Source: Taxawa tesnikishii (nom. ined.) (Eukaryota; Ascomycota; Dothideomycetes; Dothideales). Taken from it: a DNA stretch of 64,000 bases. The stretch's first letter is position 1; every line of letters begins with the position of its first letter. Shown here piece after piece: positions 44,866 through 57,434 of this stretch. Position numbers and translations under genes: made by a program. The stretch is taken from contig JAPDRO010000013.1 in NCBI GenBank assembly GCA_030247885.1, forward strand, positions 682,001-746,000. Reading direction: 5' to 3'. A model generated the notes under the pieces. The model did not search any database, was not told where the DNA came from, and saw only the letters and a program-made list of their open reading frames with translations.

Positions 44866-46156
44866 TTCTGACGATGAGCGCGTAGGGAAACTTGGCTTCG
44901 GTTTCAGGTGTGATGTGCGGAGTTGCGGAGACGATTTTGAGAGAGTGGTAGGTTGGTGGTGTGGTGTCGTAAGAGTTGGCGCAAGTTGGACAAAGAAAGC
45001 CGAGCTGCTCGTTTCGCGGTTCACTTTTCTAAGATGCTTGGCGTAGGGGCGGAAGATACCGAGTACACATTCACTCTCGAGACATACATGTTCCGTATTA
45101 CACTGGAAACGCAAAGGGATTTCGAAGCTTGAGGAAGTATCTCGAGAATCTAGGACAGATACAACTTCGTTATATGCCTCATGCATTGCTATCCAAACGT
45201 TCACCCAACTCCCATCACCACGTTGCGGCAGTCCAGCACTTCTGGCCATCCTACTCTGCGGTCCGTATCAACGAATGCTGCTCCCATAATCTCGGGAACA
45301 TGCTTCGTCTTGGCATGATCTTGTAGAACCTCTGAAGATGATCAATGGAATCATGAATTGCTTTGGGTGATGGTGGTCCTCACCTCGCACCCGGCGGACA
45401 TCGAAGGGCTGGATGCGCCCTGCGAATCTCGACGTCCTTTTCACCCTGTCCGAACCTAGCGCGATACCGTGACGATCTCAAAACCGAGGAATGTCACGAA
45501 AACCCACGCGAACTCCAGACAATGAAGGTCGTTGATGATGTCGAGCTAGGTGCGCCCGCCTACAGCCGGGGCATACAGAAACACACTCTTCAAGCTCATG
45601 ATGGTAGTAGAGCTTTGTCCCATGGCTGATCAGCCCATGCGTGCGACAAAGCTCCATATGTGCCGGTGCATTGGCCGAGAGATGTTTTGGTCAAAGTGCA
45701 AAGATAGCATCCCGGATTTCTCCAGGTAAGATCGGTCAGCAGATGATGTCCTTCAGATTTCCATAGAGAATATCACAGTAGAACCGGCTGTTGATGTTCG
45801 GCACTGCAAAAGCGAAGATTTCAGTGTCTTGCGATGTGAACGAAGGCACGTTTGAGGATTCAAGCAGTTGTAGCAGGACAGGATTATACAAGTAGAAGCC
45901 AACATGGAAATTCAGCGCTCGCGTCCAGACATCAGAGTGCTGTTTTCAGCACGCAACCGTGCAACATCGAACACACGGCGAACATTACGACACTGACAGC
46001 CACGTCGAGATTTCTATCCACTTGACCGCCTTCAGTGTCCTATGCCACCAGCGTAGGACCCCTCTGAAGCCACCAATCCATACATGTCTTTTCCCAACGC
46101 CACACGCCGCGCTATACGTACAACACGGAAAGTCAGACCGAAACCCAGATCGAATA
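44866..46156. other. Intergenic with a foldback, no gene supported
   Basis: 1.3 kb between the RPB8 start and the YND1 stop. Contains the 43-bp inverted repeat at 45611-45653; otherwise nothing recognised. Confidence 0.5.
45611..45653. repeat. 43-bp foldback (inverted repeat with palindromic centre)
   Basis: Outer arms AGCTTTGTC (45611-45619) and GACAAAGCT (45645-45653) are perfect complements. Inside, CATG and CATG flank the perfect 10-bp palindrome GCTGATCAGC (45625-45634). The whole can fold into a hairpin or bind a dimeric factor; no downstream gene end is close enough to call it a terminator. Confidence 0.75.
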
Positions 46157-48526
46157 TCAATCCACCTGTTCTTTGACCGGCATCATAAGTGGACTCCTGC
46201 CTCCCATTCTCGTCGGGCTACCATGCCTGCTTTTACTTCCACTCCTACCAAGTGGCGCCAACCGCTCTCGACTCTCCGTCCTGACCGTCAGTCCGCCGCG
46301 CTCAAACGCCGGAATACCCGAGTGCACACCGTCAAAGTACCCCTTGCCGCGCTTCGGACTCGAGTGACTGAGCGCAGGGCTGTCGAACCCGACCTTTGGC
46401 GTCGCCCAACCGCTTGTTCGACCCGTCCTCGGCCCCGCAGAGTCCATGCTCGAGTCCGACAGTCCGCCTGCGCCTTCGTCATCCGAGTGTGTGGATACGG
46501 AGCCGAGTTCGAAGCCGTTCGCGCCGTCTTCGAGCACCCGCTCATAAGAGGGACCACTGCTGGGATTGCGGAACAGTTTGCTCATGCCCAGAGCGAGACC
46601 TTTCCGATTACGGGGACGGGTTCGTGTCGCTTTGAGGCTGGCAGACGAGTGTGGCGGCCGACCAAAGAATCAAGGATGCGGCCGTAGAAAGCGGATCTGC
46701 GTTCTCGGCCGGCGAGTAGGAATGCTGCGAAGAGAAGAATTAGGATGAAAAGGACCAAACCCGGCACACGCCTGTTCCCATTAGCGGAGAAAAGGCGGTC
46801 ATGCCAGTCGAGGTCATCGTCGAGACCGTCGTCGTTGTCTGTCAGATCGTCAGGTAACGGCTTGTATCGACCACCTGCAAACTGGAAGTCCTTAGGTAGT
46901 GCTGTACCCGGGATGTTGCTGCCAAAGCCGACTGCAAGTGTATCATCAACAGGTGGCACCTGAGATGCAGCATAGAGTACCATCTTTCCTAAAGTCCAAG
47001 AAACCTCCACGTCGTTGATCTTGTTCACCGCTTGGAAAGGGTCCAGGAAGCCCTTGGACTTGGCCTTGTCCAATATTTCTTTTGTGCCGTTTACGAAGTG
47101 GCCGTCCGCAGGTTTCGTCTTCTCCAGACCAACGCGAGGAATTCCAATACCGTCATGAAGCATGTTGATCAGCCAACTAGCTTTGAAGCAGACCTCGACT
47201 GCTGTAGTCTCATCAACTTTCTTGCCCCATTTCTTGCCATCAATGCCCTTCCGGATGGTAGCCCAGTCTTGACTGCAGAAATCCAGAACCCTTTGCTGAT
47301 ACGTGTGGAAATCGTAAGCCTTGTCCTTGTGCGCCATCTCGAAGACTTCATGTGTCGTATGCCAATACTCAGACACGCCCACGAAGTGATTGACGTCAAA
47401 GTCGATGGCTGGTACATGCACACCGTGCAAAAGACATGGTGGGTCTTCGCATGGCGCGTCTTTGTCCAAAAGAGGGAACGTCCGCTTCAAGCATTCAGTG
47501 AATGTGCCTGTTCCAAGCAGATGCGCTTCCTTGCCAGCCGCTTCATCCGAATCAGGAAGGATTACATGTCCAGATTTGGTGACCGTAAGACCAGACGGAA
47601 GACAAGGATCCGGCAGCTCCAGCGTTCCGGGACTGGCATCTAGCAATGCTTCAATGTAGCGTCGTCTGGCCTCGTTGACGCCAAAACCTAGCCAGGTAGT
47701 CACAAATACCCGGAACTCCATAGCTTCGCCTCTGATATTGCGCATACGCAGAAGCTTCAGATCATTCGCGTGCTTCTCCGCTTCTGTCGCATTCGGCGCG
47801 AACGCAATCTGAGCAGATGCGCCGCCCATGTCTAGGAATCCGTAGGTATGATGTCCTTTTCCATGATTGTGTTCTGTTGGCGCATCAAATCCACCGAGCA
47901 GATAGTTCGCAGCGATCCAACCGTACAGCCCTTCGGTCTCGCCCGGTATGACCTGAATGTGCAGATCGCAATCTGGGAGCTGGAATTTCGTATTCTTCTG
48001 GAAGTAGGAGCAGATGTTGTCGAGGACAGCAGTACGCTGGTATTCTGGAAGGAGGCGCATACCAGCCGTGGCCAGGAGGAAGATGGGAGTGTTTTCGACT
48101 TCATTCTGGGGGACGATCTCAAGTGCATGCTCTATCAAGTCCGCAAGATGATCGGGTCCAACCAGGTCGGGCTTTTCGCCGAAGGTGGAAACGCCTGTGT
48201 GCGTGCTTAGTCTCACGCGCGACCATACTCGTATGCCTCCAAACCGTACCTGGGTGTATCTTCTTCGTCCATTTCTTCTTCGTTTCGAGCGCCGGTAAAG
48301 TGCTCAAGAGCGTCTCATCGGCTTCCGATTTCGCTCTAGCAGCGTTCAACCATCTGTAGATGTGCACTCGTGTGCCCTAGGCTCTGCTCAGCCAGTGCGT
48401 CCTTGTATCCTCGTAAAGATCTCATACCGAAGAGCCAGCATCGAGGACGACTCCATATCGCCCTGCCGCCAAGTGTCAGTTTGGATCTCTTAAAGGCTGA
48501 GTTGAGCCGCGAGTACATTTGCCCAT
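46157..48526 (-). CDS. YND1: Golgi apyrase (GDA1/CD39 nucleoside phosphatase), one frame break
   Basis: Hydrolyses nucleoside di/triphosphates in the Golgi lumen, which supports glycosylation by removing the nucleotide product. Exons 48526-48517, 48462-48428, 48376-48250 and 48194 onward; the first coding exon is only 10 nt (MGK plus one base). Splicing gives MGKW|RYGVVLDAGSS|GTRVHIYRW. Apyrase-conserved regions: DAGSSGTR (ACR1), LATAGMRLLPEYQ (ACR2), GETEGLYGWIAANYLLGG (ACR3) and GFLDMGGASAQIAF (ACR4). There is no N-terminal signal, as in Ynd1. A membrane anchor VPGLVLFILILLFAAFLLAG lies near the C-terminus, then a cytosolic tail. The frame closes at 46582, but one more C in the GGG/GGGG runs (46612-46620, + strand) continues into RNRKGLALGMSKLFRNPS and a Ser/Gly-rich tail to 46157. 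About 740 aa. Confidence 0.92.
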
Positions 48527-49726
48527 CTGTGCGCTGTTGTGAAGGTCTCAATGAGGCGGGATCGCAGTCGACAAGTGCATGGTAAACCCACGCGATCAAG
48601 CAATATGAACGCGATTGAGGATGTACGAGATTGGAGAAGAACGGAATTATTATGGCGTTGCTTGTCTAGAGCACACAGTTCAACGATTATAACGATTACG
48701 AGGCCTGCGCTTCGGGTCGTTCAGCTAGAGCAAGCCACTTCGTAACGGGCCGCGGTCTAAGCTTCTTCGGGCAAGATCTGACAGGGGTCCAAACCTTTGC
48801 CCCGCCGGATGTTCGCTTACAGTTCCGCCGAAGCAGACGGACAACCTTCGGTTGATTGCACGACATGACTGTAACACCACACGAAACGCGCTTTTAAAGG
48901 TACGTATAGAACATAAGCATACTAAAGGAACTAAGCAATGGGGATCCCACATCGATTCTCGGCTCGACGCCTTCTGCGATACGGAACTCTTTGCACAATC
49001 TTCCCTAGATCGCTACCGACTTTCTGGCTAGGTTTTGTAGTTTTGGCTGTAGCAAATTGTCGTTAAAGTGCACATAGCATCCAAGCTCGATTGTTGTGCG
49101 AAGGACGCGCCCCTAACACGATTGTTGCCTCCGTAGCTCATGTTGCATAGCAGGCAGCATAGCAGACAATCCCTCACCACACCAAACCCTCAGCGCCTCA
49201 GTTAGCGCGATTCAGAAAGGGAGGTGAGTGATCGCGTTCCTGTATCCTCTGAACATTAATAACGAACTAGGGAAGACGGTCGGGATGGTAGTCCTGAAAG
49301 GTCAGACTTGGAAACGACACCCATTTACCGCATCAGCTAGATCACAAGCTAGTCTTTGAAGCGGCTCGTGTACAGGTGACACCTCAGTGCAAGCGACACT
49401 CTGCGTCGAGTCTGGCTTCTACATCGACTTCGTGCATGTCGAGGACTGTGTACCTGAGTATATTGTTAGCTGTAAGAAGCCAAACCAAGCAGCTCGTAGA
49501 ACCAGCGAGAAATGCAAGTTTTCAGACCCGAGAAGCATCTACTAAAATACTCTTCCTGAGATAGCATCATGTGCAGAAGCATAAGCTGTCCCTATCAGGT
49601 GTTCATCCCTTTGTTTTGTGTGTATCGTGCGGAGAACAAAAAGAACGAAGAGAGCATCACGAACCTTAGGTGTTGCCCTGTAGAGTTCGGGGGAGTAATG
49701 GTCCTGGAACCCGACAAAACTCATGA
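48527..49726. other. Intergenic, YND1 upstream region, no gene supported
   Basis: 1.2 kb. Short unrecognised frames only; AT-rich stretches near 48640-48700 and 48880-48930. Confidence 0.5.
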
Positions 49727-50648
49727 TCATACCAATGACCGGAACCAGCTCTTCTGCGCGCCCTGCTTCTCGGGTGTCGCATCCTCTGCCTTCTCCAACC
49801 GCTGCTGGTCATGAACAGGTACCGCGCCGCTTGTATGCACGCACAGCTTCCCATCCATCGTTTCCAAGGTCCCCTCGACTTCGATCTCCTCGCCCAGACT
49901 ACCAATCAAGGTACCCAACCCCTCCGTCGGCGCATACCGCGGCGTCGCCCTCACAACGTAAAACGCATTCGCGTACGTCGGCTTCTTATACGTGATCTCC
50001 AGCTCCGTCGGCTCCGGGTACGCAGCCGGTGCCCCTCGTCCGCAGCAGCAGGCTCGCGCACCAAGCGCGCCGCAAGCGCCATCTTCTCCGCCATCGCAGT
50101 CGCTATCGCACCGCCGTGCACCACACCCGGCCAGCCCGTCACGCTGCCACCGAACCAAACGACCGCGACCAACTCCTTCGCCTTGCCGTTCCAGAACACC
50201 CTCTCGACGCCCAGCCCTCTCGCTCCGGCCATGGCGTCGTGTGTCATTCTCCCTTCCCGCGCCACGCCGCCCCGGGTCGGATTTCTCGCCATGTCGCGTC
50301 CTGACCGAGGTATTTCGCGGCTGCGGGATTGCATTTGCCGCGCAGCACGGTGACTTTGAATTCGCTGTCGATTTGTGCCTCGAGATCGTGCATGAGGATC
50401 GAGTCTTCGTGGGTTCCGGGCATCGGATGCGGTGGTGGGGCGATGGTATGGGAGACTAGGGTGCCCAGCATACCGCCCAAGGCGAGGGAGAGAGAGGACC
50501 ACAGGATAGCACGGCGATAGCGGCGGAGGAAGGATGGAGCTGGTGATGGAGGAGTCGTCGTGGAGTTGTACCGCAGAATGCGTTTAGGGGATTTGGGAGA
50601 TACGGCTCGTAGAGCTCGCCATGGCATTGGCGTTGTGAGTGAAGCCAT
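49727..50648 (-). CDS. Hotdog-fold thioesterase-superfamily protein, probable mitochondrial, two frame breaks
   Basis: Start MASLTTPMPWRALRAVSPKS at 50648, followed by an Arg/Ser-rich presequence and one membrane segment (AILWSSLSLALGGMLGTLVS). This layout suits mitochondrial inner-membrane hotdog proteins of filamentous fungi. The middle has KYLGQDATWREIRP, then LGVERVFWNGKAKELVAVVW. The hotdog helix motif is WPGVVHGGAIATAMAEKM, followed by TELEITYKKPTYANAFYVVR and LGEEIEVEGTLETMDG with VHTSGAVPV. Three frames are used: one missing G near 50251-50258 and one in the run at 50032-50035 restore a continuous protein of about 300 aa. Acyl substrate unknown. Alternative: two tiny introns, but neither break has splice signals. 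Confidence 0.82.
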
Positions 50649-51053
50649 TGTCGTCGGATTGTACTTGTAGGAAGTAGAGGGAGAATGGATGTGGATGTAG
50701 AAGTATATGGGAATGTGAGTTCGGAGCAACAGGCCGCCAAGCCGCTAGTGCATCCACACTCGACAAGGAGCAACGAGGTGAACAGGTGCTGTTCATCCTT
50801 ACTTTTCGTAGGTGCTATTGCGAACTTGCTAATGGAGTCTTTACCCAGAAAGACTCGACACCTCTTCGAGCCACCAGCCCCATTGAATAATCAACTGGTG
50901 GCTGATTTACTCAAGGATTCAACTCAGCCACACCAGCACCGCATTCACATGACGGCCATACAATCCACTCACAGCACTCCAATTCTCGTTTCCATAAACT
51001 CTGTGCGCTCACAACGCCCTTGTATGAACCTTCCCGGCTCAAGCACACGCGGC
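50649..51053. other. Intergenic
   Basis: 405 bp; a TA-rich leader lies just upstream of the thioesterase start. No gene. Confidence 0.5.
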
Positions 51054-54000
51054 CTACTGAAACACATAAATCAACCCCTCCCGATCCGCACTAACCACCA
51101 TCCCAAACGGGCGTTCCAGCACCGCAACACAAGTAATCGCATCCCTATGACAGCGGAGCAGGCTTTGCGCACTGCCGCGAATGACATCGTATCTAGCGAC
51201 CTTGATCCCGCCAGTGGTCGTGCTGCGCTTCGCCGGCGACGGTCTGGCGCTTCTTCCCGGCTCTGGCTTATCGCTCGGAGTGGCGGCCGCTCTTTCGGTG
51301 AACACCCTTGTGTCCGTTCCGACGATGGTGGCTGAGTATGTCGGTTTCTCATTCTCCCCTGAAGGTGTGGAGGAGAGAGGGGATGCCTGGCTGCCGCTGC
51401 CGACGCCGTTAACGATGGTGGAGTAATTGATGCGATCGGTATCCCAGAAGCGAACGCGCCAGTCCGGGCCTGAGGTGATGAGGTACGAGTGCTTGGGATC
51501 CGAGCTTTCATCCTGCACATGCATGCCCATGGCGAAACTCCTGACCGCGCCGTCGCCCGCAGCAGTCCCATTCACACGTCCATCTGCTCGCTCCTCGCCT
51601 GCAACCCGGCTCAACGAGGACTCATTCTTCTCGTCGTCCAGATTGACGAGTTCCAGATTCCGAGCGCTGACTTTCTCAGACGTATCCGCAGCGACATGGT
51701 ACAACTCCAGACAGCTCAGCTTATCCAGGTCCCACACACTCACGTGACCTGACGCGGTGCCGCCGGCGATGACGACGCGTTGACGACTCGAACCTCTCCT
51801 ATTAGGGTGGGGCGAGAGCTGGTATACAGGGACGGCGTTGCGGAAAGTCCACGCACGCAGCCGCAGACGGAAGCGGAGGTCCCACAGGTCGAGCACGCCG
51901 TGCGAGGTGCCAAGCAGAAGCCACTGACGACGACGGTGAATGAGGAGGCTAGTGGGCGTTCCGTGCTGGGCGGGGTTGCTGAGCTCATAGAGCACTGTCA
52001 TTGCGCGGAGATCGATGGCTAGGATCCGGCATAGGCTGGTTGCGAGCATGCAGATTGATTGGCCTTCAGATCGGAAATGCTCGATTGCTACGACGTACTC
52101 TCCTCCTGCAGAGTTTGTAGGGATCGTCCAATCTCTCAGGACAGAGAGGCGACCATACCGCGTACTAGTACCGGCTTCGCTCACCTCGACCTTGACCACG
52201 TTGACACTACCGTCGGAGCCGGTGGACATGAAGCAATGCGTCGCCTCCACAAAGCAGATGCCAGTAATGCGTACTCCAGGCGCATGCTTGTGCACCAGAC
52301 GAGAGCGATGCGCAATATTTCGCTCCAGACGCGAGGTATCCCAGATTCTGACGGTGCCGTCGTCCGAGCCTGTGACGAAGAAAGTGTGGTCTGGTGCCAC
52401 GGCGAGACAATTAATACGTGCCGAATGTTCCCCCATCACTGCTACCAGTTGTCCCGAGGGACGCCATAGTCCTGCGCTCGCTTGCGATCCGGGAGAGGAA
52501 ATCGGACCTCTTCTGACAGGGACCACGGGCCCGAACTCGGCAATGTCGACTGGATAGTTTGATGTATACATCGAGTCGAGAAGTTTCAGTACGTTGGGGT
52601 CGCGGCCATTGTATGAGTGCGCTCCTTGTACTCTTGCCGTGGGATGACGCTGTGGTTGGCTCGTGGTCTGAGGGGTCCCCCTTCTGCTGGCTTCTACTGG
52701 CATATCTACACGACCCACAGCTGTGGCCGAGTCAGTACTGATCTCGGCGGTCGCCTTATTCGACCTTTCGTTGGCTTTCAAAAGATTCATGGCGCTTCCT
52801 TTGTGGCGTATTGCATGGTTGTGGTTACGGGAGCTGATAGATAGTATGGAGTTCGGGGACGAAGAGACGTTTTCGTCAACGTTGCCGAGCAGGTTTGCTT
52901 TCCTTGACGGGTCTTCTTGCTTGATCTCCATAGGCGAACTTCCTGTTTCCTGCTTTGGTGTCGAGATGATGGGCATCAGGCTTCCAGGTTGTATTCCGGT
53001 GAGTATTCGAGGACGATCGACCCTCTCCTGATTACTTCTAGCTGCATCGTCTTCTATCGCTCGTCCCTTAGCGCGAGGCTTTTCAGATATGTGCTCTTCG
53101 TTGGCTTTCGAGGTGAGTTGCTCGTAATAGCGTAGATCCTCGTCGAACAGAACATTCTGCAATGAAACTCCCTCGGCGGAGAGCGACACGACATGGTCAT
53201 AACGCGATAACCTCGTCTGTGGGCCCGCCTTCCCAGTACGAAGCGTATTACGCCATATGTAAACGCCAAGGGCAAGCAACTTCGACTCATCCTCCGGCTT
53301 CATGCCTATGTTGCGCATGCGGCTCAGCCACTGCTCGTCTTCCTCGTTCTTGTTTGTCCTCGATGAGGAGATTTCCCTGTAAGCCTCAATCGCTGACCTT
53401 CCGGAGGCAAACGATTGGATTCTGACCTGCTGTGCCGGTTTCCAAAACGTGCCTTTGTCCGCATTGACAGCCCAAGTCTTCGCCATCTCTAACACAGGTC
53501 GCGATATTGGCTTGCGCAGCGCATCCAGTAGACTCAGTTCCGAGAAATCGGCCGACGCCATCTTCAGCACAGGCTTGACTAAAGGAAGGACCAGACTCCT
53601 GGCGTCGGCTTCTGAAAGATGTGTGATGGTTGATGAGACGAACTGAGCCGCTGCTTCGCGAATCCAGCTATTCGGATGAAGTGAGAAGGGCACGATGATG
53701 ACGACCAATTCCAGGAGGACGTGACGCTGAAAGAGGCCCAAGTGTGCCATGTTGGATAGTGACCTGATGACTTCCTCAGTAACAGTCTCTTCCGGATCCG
53801 AGAGTGCCTGTATCATCAGAGGTAGGATAAAATCTTCCAGGCTTGCGCCGCCAACGAATGCAGCAACCGCAACCACAGTTTCAAAGAAGGCGCATTTGAG
53901 AGACCAGTCGTCATCGTTCAGGTATGTGTTCAGATGAGTGAGTATGAGATCGTTGGCCAGCGTGTCGCCAAAGAAAACACACAGACTGGGTACCGAACCC

Positions 54001-55867
54001 AGGAACGCCCGTCGGACGGCTGGGTCGTCATCTGTGAGGAATAGCTTCGTTTGGGTCTCGATCTGTTGAACAAGATCCTCACGCGTGACGTCGTACAACG
54101 TCTGGTATTCTGCGTATGCTGTCACATCGTCCTCGGCTTCTGGATCGGTTGAGGGCAGTGTTCCATCTGCGCGCAGGGCCTGCATCATGTCGAGGAAGCG
54201 CGAAGCGGTAGTCGCAAGACTGGCAAGACAGGCGGCATACGTTGCTCGCAACGGAGAGCTTTTGCTGAACGCTTCCGTCGTGATGAACCTCTGAAGGCGG
54301 GGAAGCACGTATCGAGGGAAGATGAAGGCGTTCATGGGAGAAAGCATCTGAACCAGCTCGAGCTTGTGGTCATTAGTACACCGAGTGACTATGGATTCGG
54401 TTCATGCCTACCAATTGTGTAACCGCTCGTAGTGCTGCTATCTGCACCGTCTCAACCTTGTCCTCAAGGAGCGCCAGCGCGTATGGGAGCACCCGGTCGA
54501 GTTTAGCATCATCTGTCAGGGTCTCTCCGAAGGCTAAAAGCAGCTCGCATCCTCGGACTCGAGCGCTTGACCGCGCGGTAGTCCGTAGCGACGAAGTGAC
54601 CACATTGAGAAAGAGGAGAGCGCCATTGTTCTGCGACTGGTCGCCACTATTCTTCGCCATGTGCCTATTGTTCGGGATGTCTACCTCGAGGGGATAGAGA
54701 TCCAAGCCGAAGCTGGACGCTGGACGCTTTTGCGCTTCTGACGACCGCTCAATGTCATTAAAGCCGAGGAAGAACGAGATCTTGTCAAAGTCGTTGTAAA
54801 CGCGGTCGATCCTATCGTCTGATTCTCCCAGATTGCTCGTCCCTGCCGAAACAGGCTGACGACCGGAGGTGGGATCCGTGACAAGACTCACATACTGGTG
54901 CATAAAATCGCTAAAATAGCCGGGGAATGCCTTGTCCCGCCAGAAGGCAAGGTAATCCTCCGCAGAGTAACGGCTTTCCGGATCCAATTGGATCATATGA
55001 GCGACCATCTCTCGGATGCTCTCGTCTTTGATCTTGTTCAACGATGCATGCTTGGGATCGTACTCCCCCTTCCTGTACCGGAACAGCTGGCTGAGATTGA
55101 AGATGGGCGCTTCGGTAAATAGCTCTGCAATGACACATCCGACACTGAAGATGTCCATTGCCCAGTTCAGCGTGGCGCTCTCTAGGCCTTCCGCTTGCTG
55201 ACTGGTTCCCACAAACCGCTCCGGGGCAACGTAGCATTTTCTCTGCCCTGATGCATCGAAGAAGATGGAGAACGTGGCCGGATTGTCTTCTGGCAGGGTA
55301 GTCGGCTTGTACGAGGAGGAGAAATCCGTCAAATAAACCCAATTCCAAGTCGTCACCAGGACGTTCTCCGTTTTGATGTCCCCATGGTAGATGTTGCGGG
55401 TGTGGCAATCGCGCACGGCACACAGGAGTTGAAAAGATATCCATTTCTTCTCGATATCCTCAAGCGATGGATTTGTACTTATTCGATCGTATAGCGAGCT
55501 GTGGATGTACTGCCGAACAAGAAAACCATTCGTCGCAGTTTCCAAAATCCGGTGGTAAGGCAGCGCGTTGGGGACGTCCGCCAACGTCCTACGTTCGCCT
55601 GTGGTAGAATCAGCATATCCGCGGCACCATTTCAGGGCCCATCCAACACATACTGATGAGTTTGCGCACATAGTCTTCCAGTTTCATGGACGAGTATGGT
55701 TTCATAAACACTTTGGCGACGACCAGGCCATCTTTATGCCTTGCCCGGACTGTCTTGATCAGTCGCGGCGTCCCCAGCATTTTCTCGTATTCAAGATCTG
55801 ACAGCTCGGGCACATCTATGCCAGCCGACCCGGCCGACAGTGTGATTAAGGAGTAGCCTTGACCCAT
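51054..55867 (-). CDS. VPS15: VPS15, regulatory protein kinase of the class III PI3-kinase complex
   Basis: Partner of Vps34 in autophagy and vacuolar sorting. Three exons, 55867-55654, 55598-54412 and 54347-51054, give 1564 aa without frame breaks. It begins MGQGYSLI: glycine 2 is the expected myristoylation site. The kinase-like domain has AKVFMKPYSS (VAIK-type lysine), NIYHGDIKTENVLVTTWNW (HGD in place of HRD, as in other Vps15), LTDFSSSYKP in place of DFG, and CYVAPERF. Helical HEAT repeats follow (DKVETVQIAALRAVTQLVG; DPEETVTEEVIRSLSNMAHL). A Ser-rich linker leads to C-terminal WD40 repeats: EHSARINCLAVAPDHTFF, SDDGTVRIWDTSRL, GTSHGVLDLWDLRF and a last blade ending REGLIYVFQ. The ATG at 55885 would lose the myristoylation context, so 55867 is preferred. 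The exon 2/3 junction is TQL|MLSPMNAF. Confidence 0.96.
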
Positions 55868-56282
55868 GTTGGACAGAGTATCCACGCATGCTGTTGCGGC
55901 GGTTGCTATGCGGCGGTGTTCGCGTTACGCGTAGTGGGCTTCATGTCTAGAGTATGAGGGACTCGACCACATTCATCAGATGCGCTGGTGCATGCAACAC
56001 TCGGCATCCACTACACGCATGTGTTGCCGGACTCAACAGAATGATCTTCTGTAGTGAAGAGTATCATGGTCATCAGGATGGCAGTCACGTTGGAGGTCAC
56101 AGCAAACACCAAGCAAACATAAAATCTTGGCAAAAGGCAGTTTTGATATCTCGTTTTCTTTCATTTATTTCGTTTCAAGGCCACAATGGGCAGGACGATA
56201 TCACTATCTTAAACAGATTACTTTCGTAACGCCGTTGTGCATGCTCTTGTAGACATCTGGCTCATATCTCAAGCAATGTCCT
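55868..56282. other. Intergenic, VPS15 upstream region
   Basis: 415 bp; no gene. T-rich near 56145-56170. Confidence 0.5.
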
Positions 56283-56792
56283 TTACTTCGGTCCAAAGGA
56301 ACCCTTCTTCTTCAGGATCTCTTCCTCCTCGTCCTGCAGCTCCTTGTCGATCTTCGCGCCCTTGCTGGGCTCATTGCCGTGGGCCCTGGCCTGGGATAAC
56401 AGTCAATATATGCACGGTTGATTTCAACTGATGGTGACGTACTGGAGCGGTGGGGTCCTTCTTGCTGAGCTCGCTCTCTGGGTCTGTCTTGTCAGACTCC
56501 TTCCCCTCTTCTCCTCACGTTCGAGCTTGTTGGCGATGCTGCGCTCGTCCTCTGGAGTCCATTGTTAGTGTCCTATGTTGTCAAAGCTGGAACGCAGTGG
56601 GCTCACTGGAATCTTGTGCCAGGTGCGAGTTCTCCTTGCCCTCGTGGAAGCGGTCTGCGTTGTTCTTCTGTTCGTCGGATGGGACACGCTGGCTACTGTT
56701 AGCTCTTCTGCTCTGTGTGATAAGTCTGAATGCACTAGTCATACCTGGTCACCAGCCTCGTAGACACCAGCTCCGCCAACGTTAGAGGTCAT
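56283..56792 (-). CDS. Small charged conserved fungal protein, one frame break
   Basis: Four exons by eye: start MTSNVGGAGVYEAGDQ at 56792, then RVPSDEQKNNADRFHEGKEN with SHLAQDS, then EDERSIANKLEREEK, then ARAHGNEPSKGAKIDKELQD and EEEEILKKKGSFGPK, stop at 56283. All introns have GT-AG ends. Exon 3 changes frame at about 56507-56513; one more base continues as EGKESDKTDPESELSKKDPT and joins exon 4 in phase. About 115 aa, almost entirely charged or polar, predicted disordered/helical, without signal peptide or membrane segment. It resembles small stress-type hydrophilic proteins of ascomycetes that I recall only as uncharacterised. Function unknown. Confidence 0.75.
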
Positions 56793-57434
56793 GTTGTTGA
56801 TGGTTGAGTGGTATAGGTTAAAGGTCTAGATGGATTGAGAGGAAGGGATTGGATTGTGAAGTCGTGGATGAGAATTGGAATGGTATCGAGCCGACAATAT
56901 GTTAGACGGAGTCGAGCCCTCTAAAGAACACCTTCGAAAATCGACACGACCAATGACGCATGGCGGGGCACGAGCTCGCGTGACATCATTTCGCCAGCTT
57001 CACTTCGTGCCTGGTGGGGTTTCTTGCCCAATGCAGTCTTGTCCCTTGCCGCCATCGGTCGGACTCACCCGATCACGTAGTATTTACTGGATCACAGAAC
57101 ACGACCTCGCTCGCATCTGCATGATCTTCAGGCACACACGCTAAAGCACAAGGCGTGAGATGACCGGCGGGCGGCGGTGCGAAGAGCTACGGAATATCCA
57201 TCAGCTTCTGAAGGCATTCGCGTCGTTTAGGCATACCGAATCGACTGCTCTTGAACCCTGCCGCTGCGGGCCCAGTCAATGGAGGGCAGTGCAACCCTCC
57301 ACGTCTAGCACAAGATGAGAGAACGCGTTTAACAGACTCCTTTTGTACGACCATGTTCACGTTGTGTAATATCAACCCCTCTCTGAGGGATGAATCGTTA
57401 TCAGAATACGCTATTTAACCGAGTCCTAGAGAAG
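56793..57434. other. Intergenic
   Basis: 0.64 kb; no supported gene. Upstream region of the small charged protein and 3' flank of the cell-wall gene. Confidence 0.5.
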
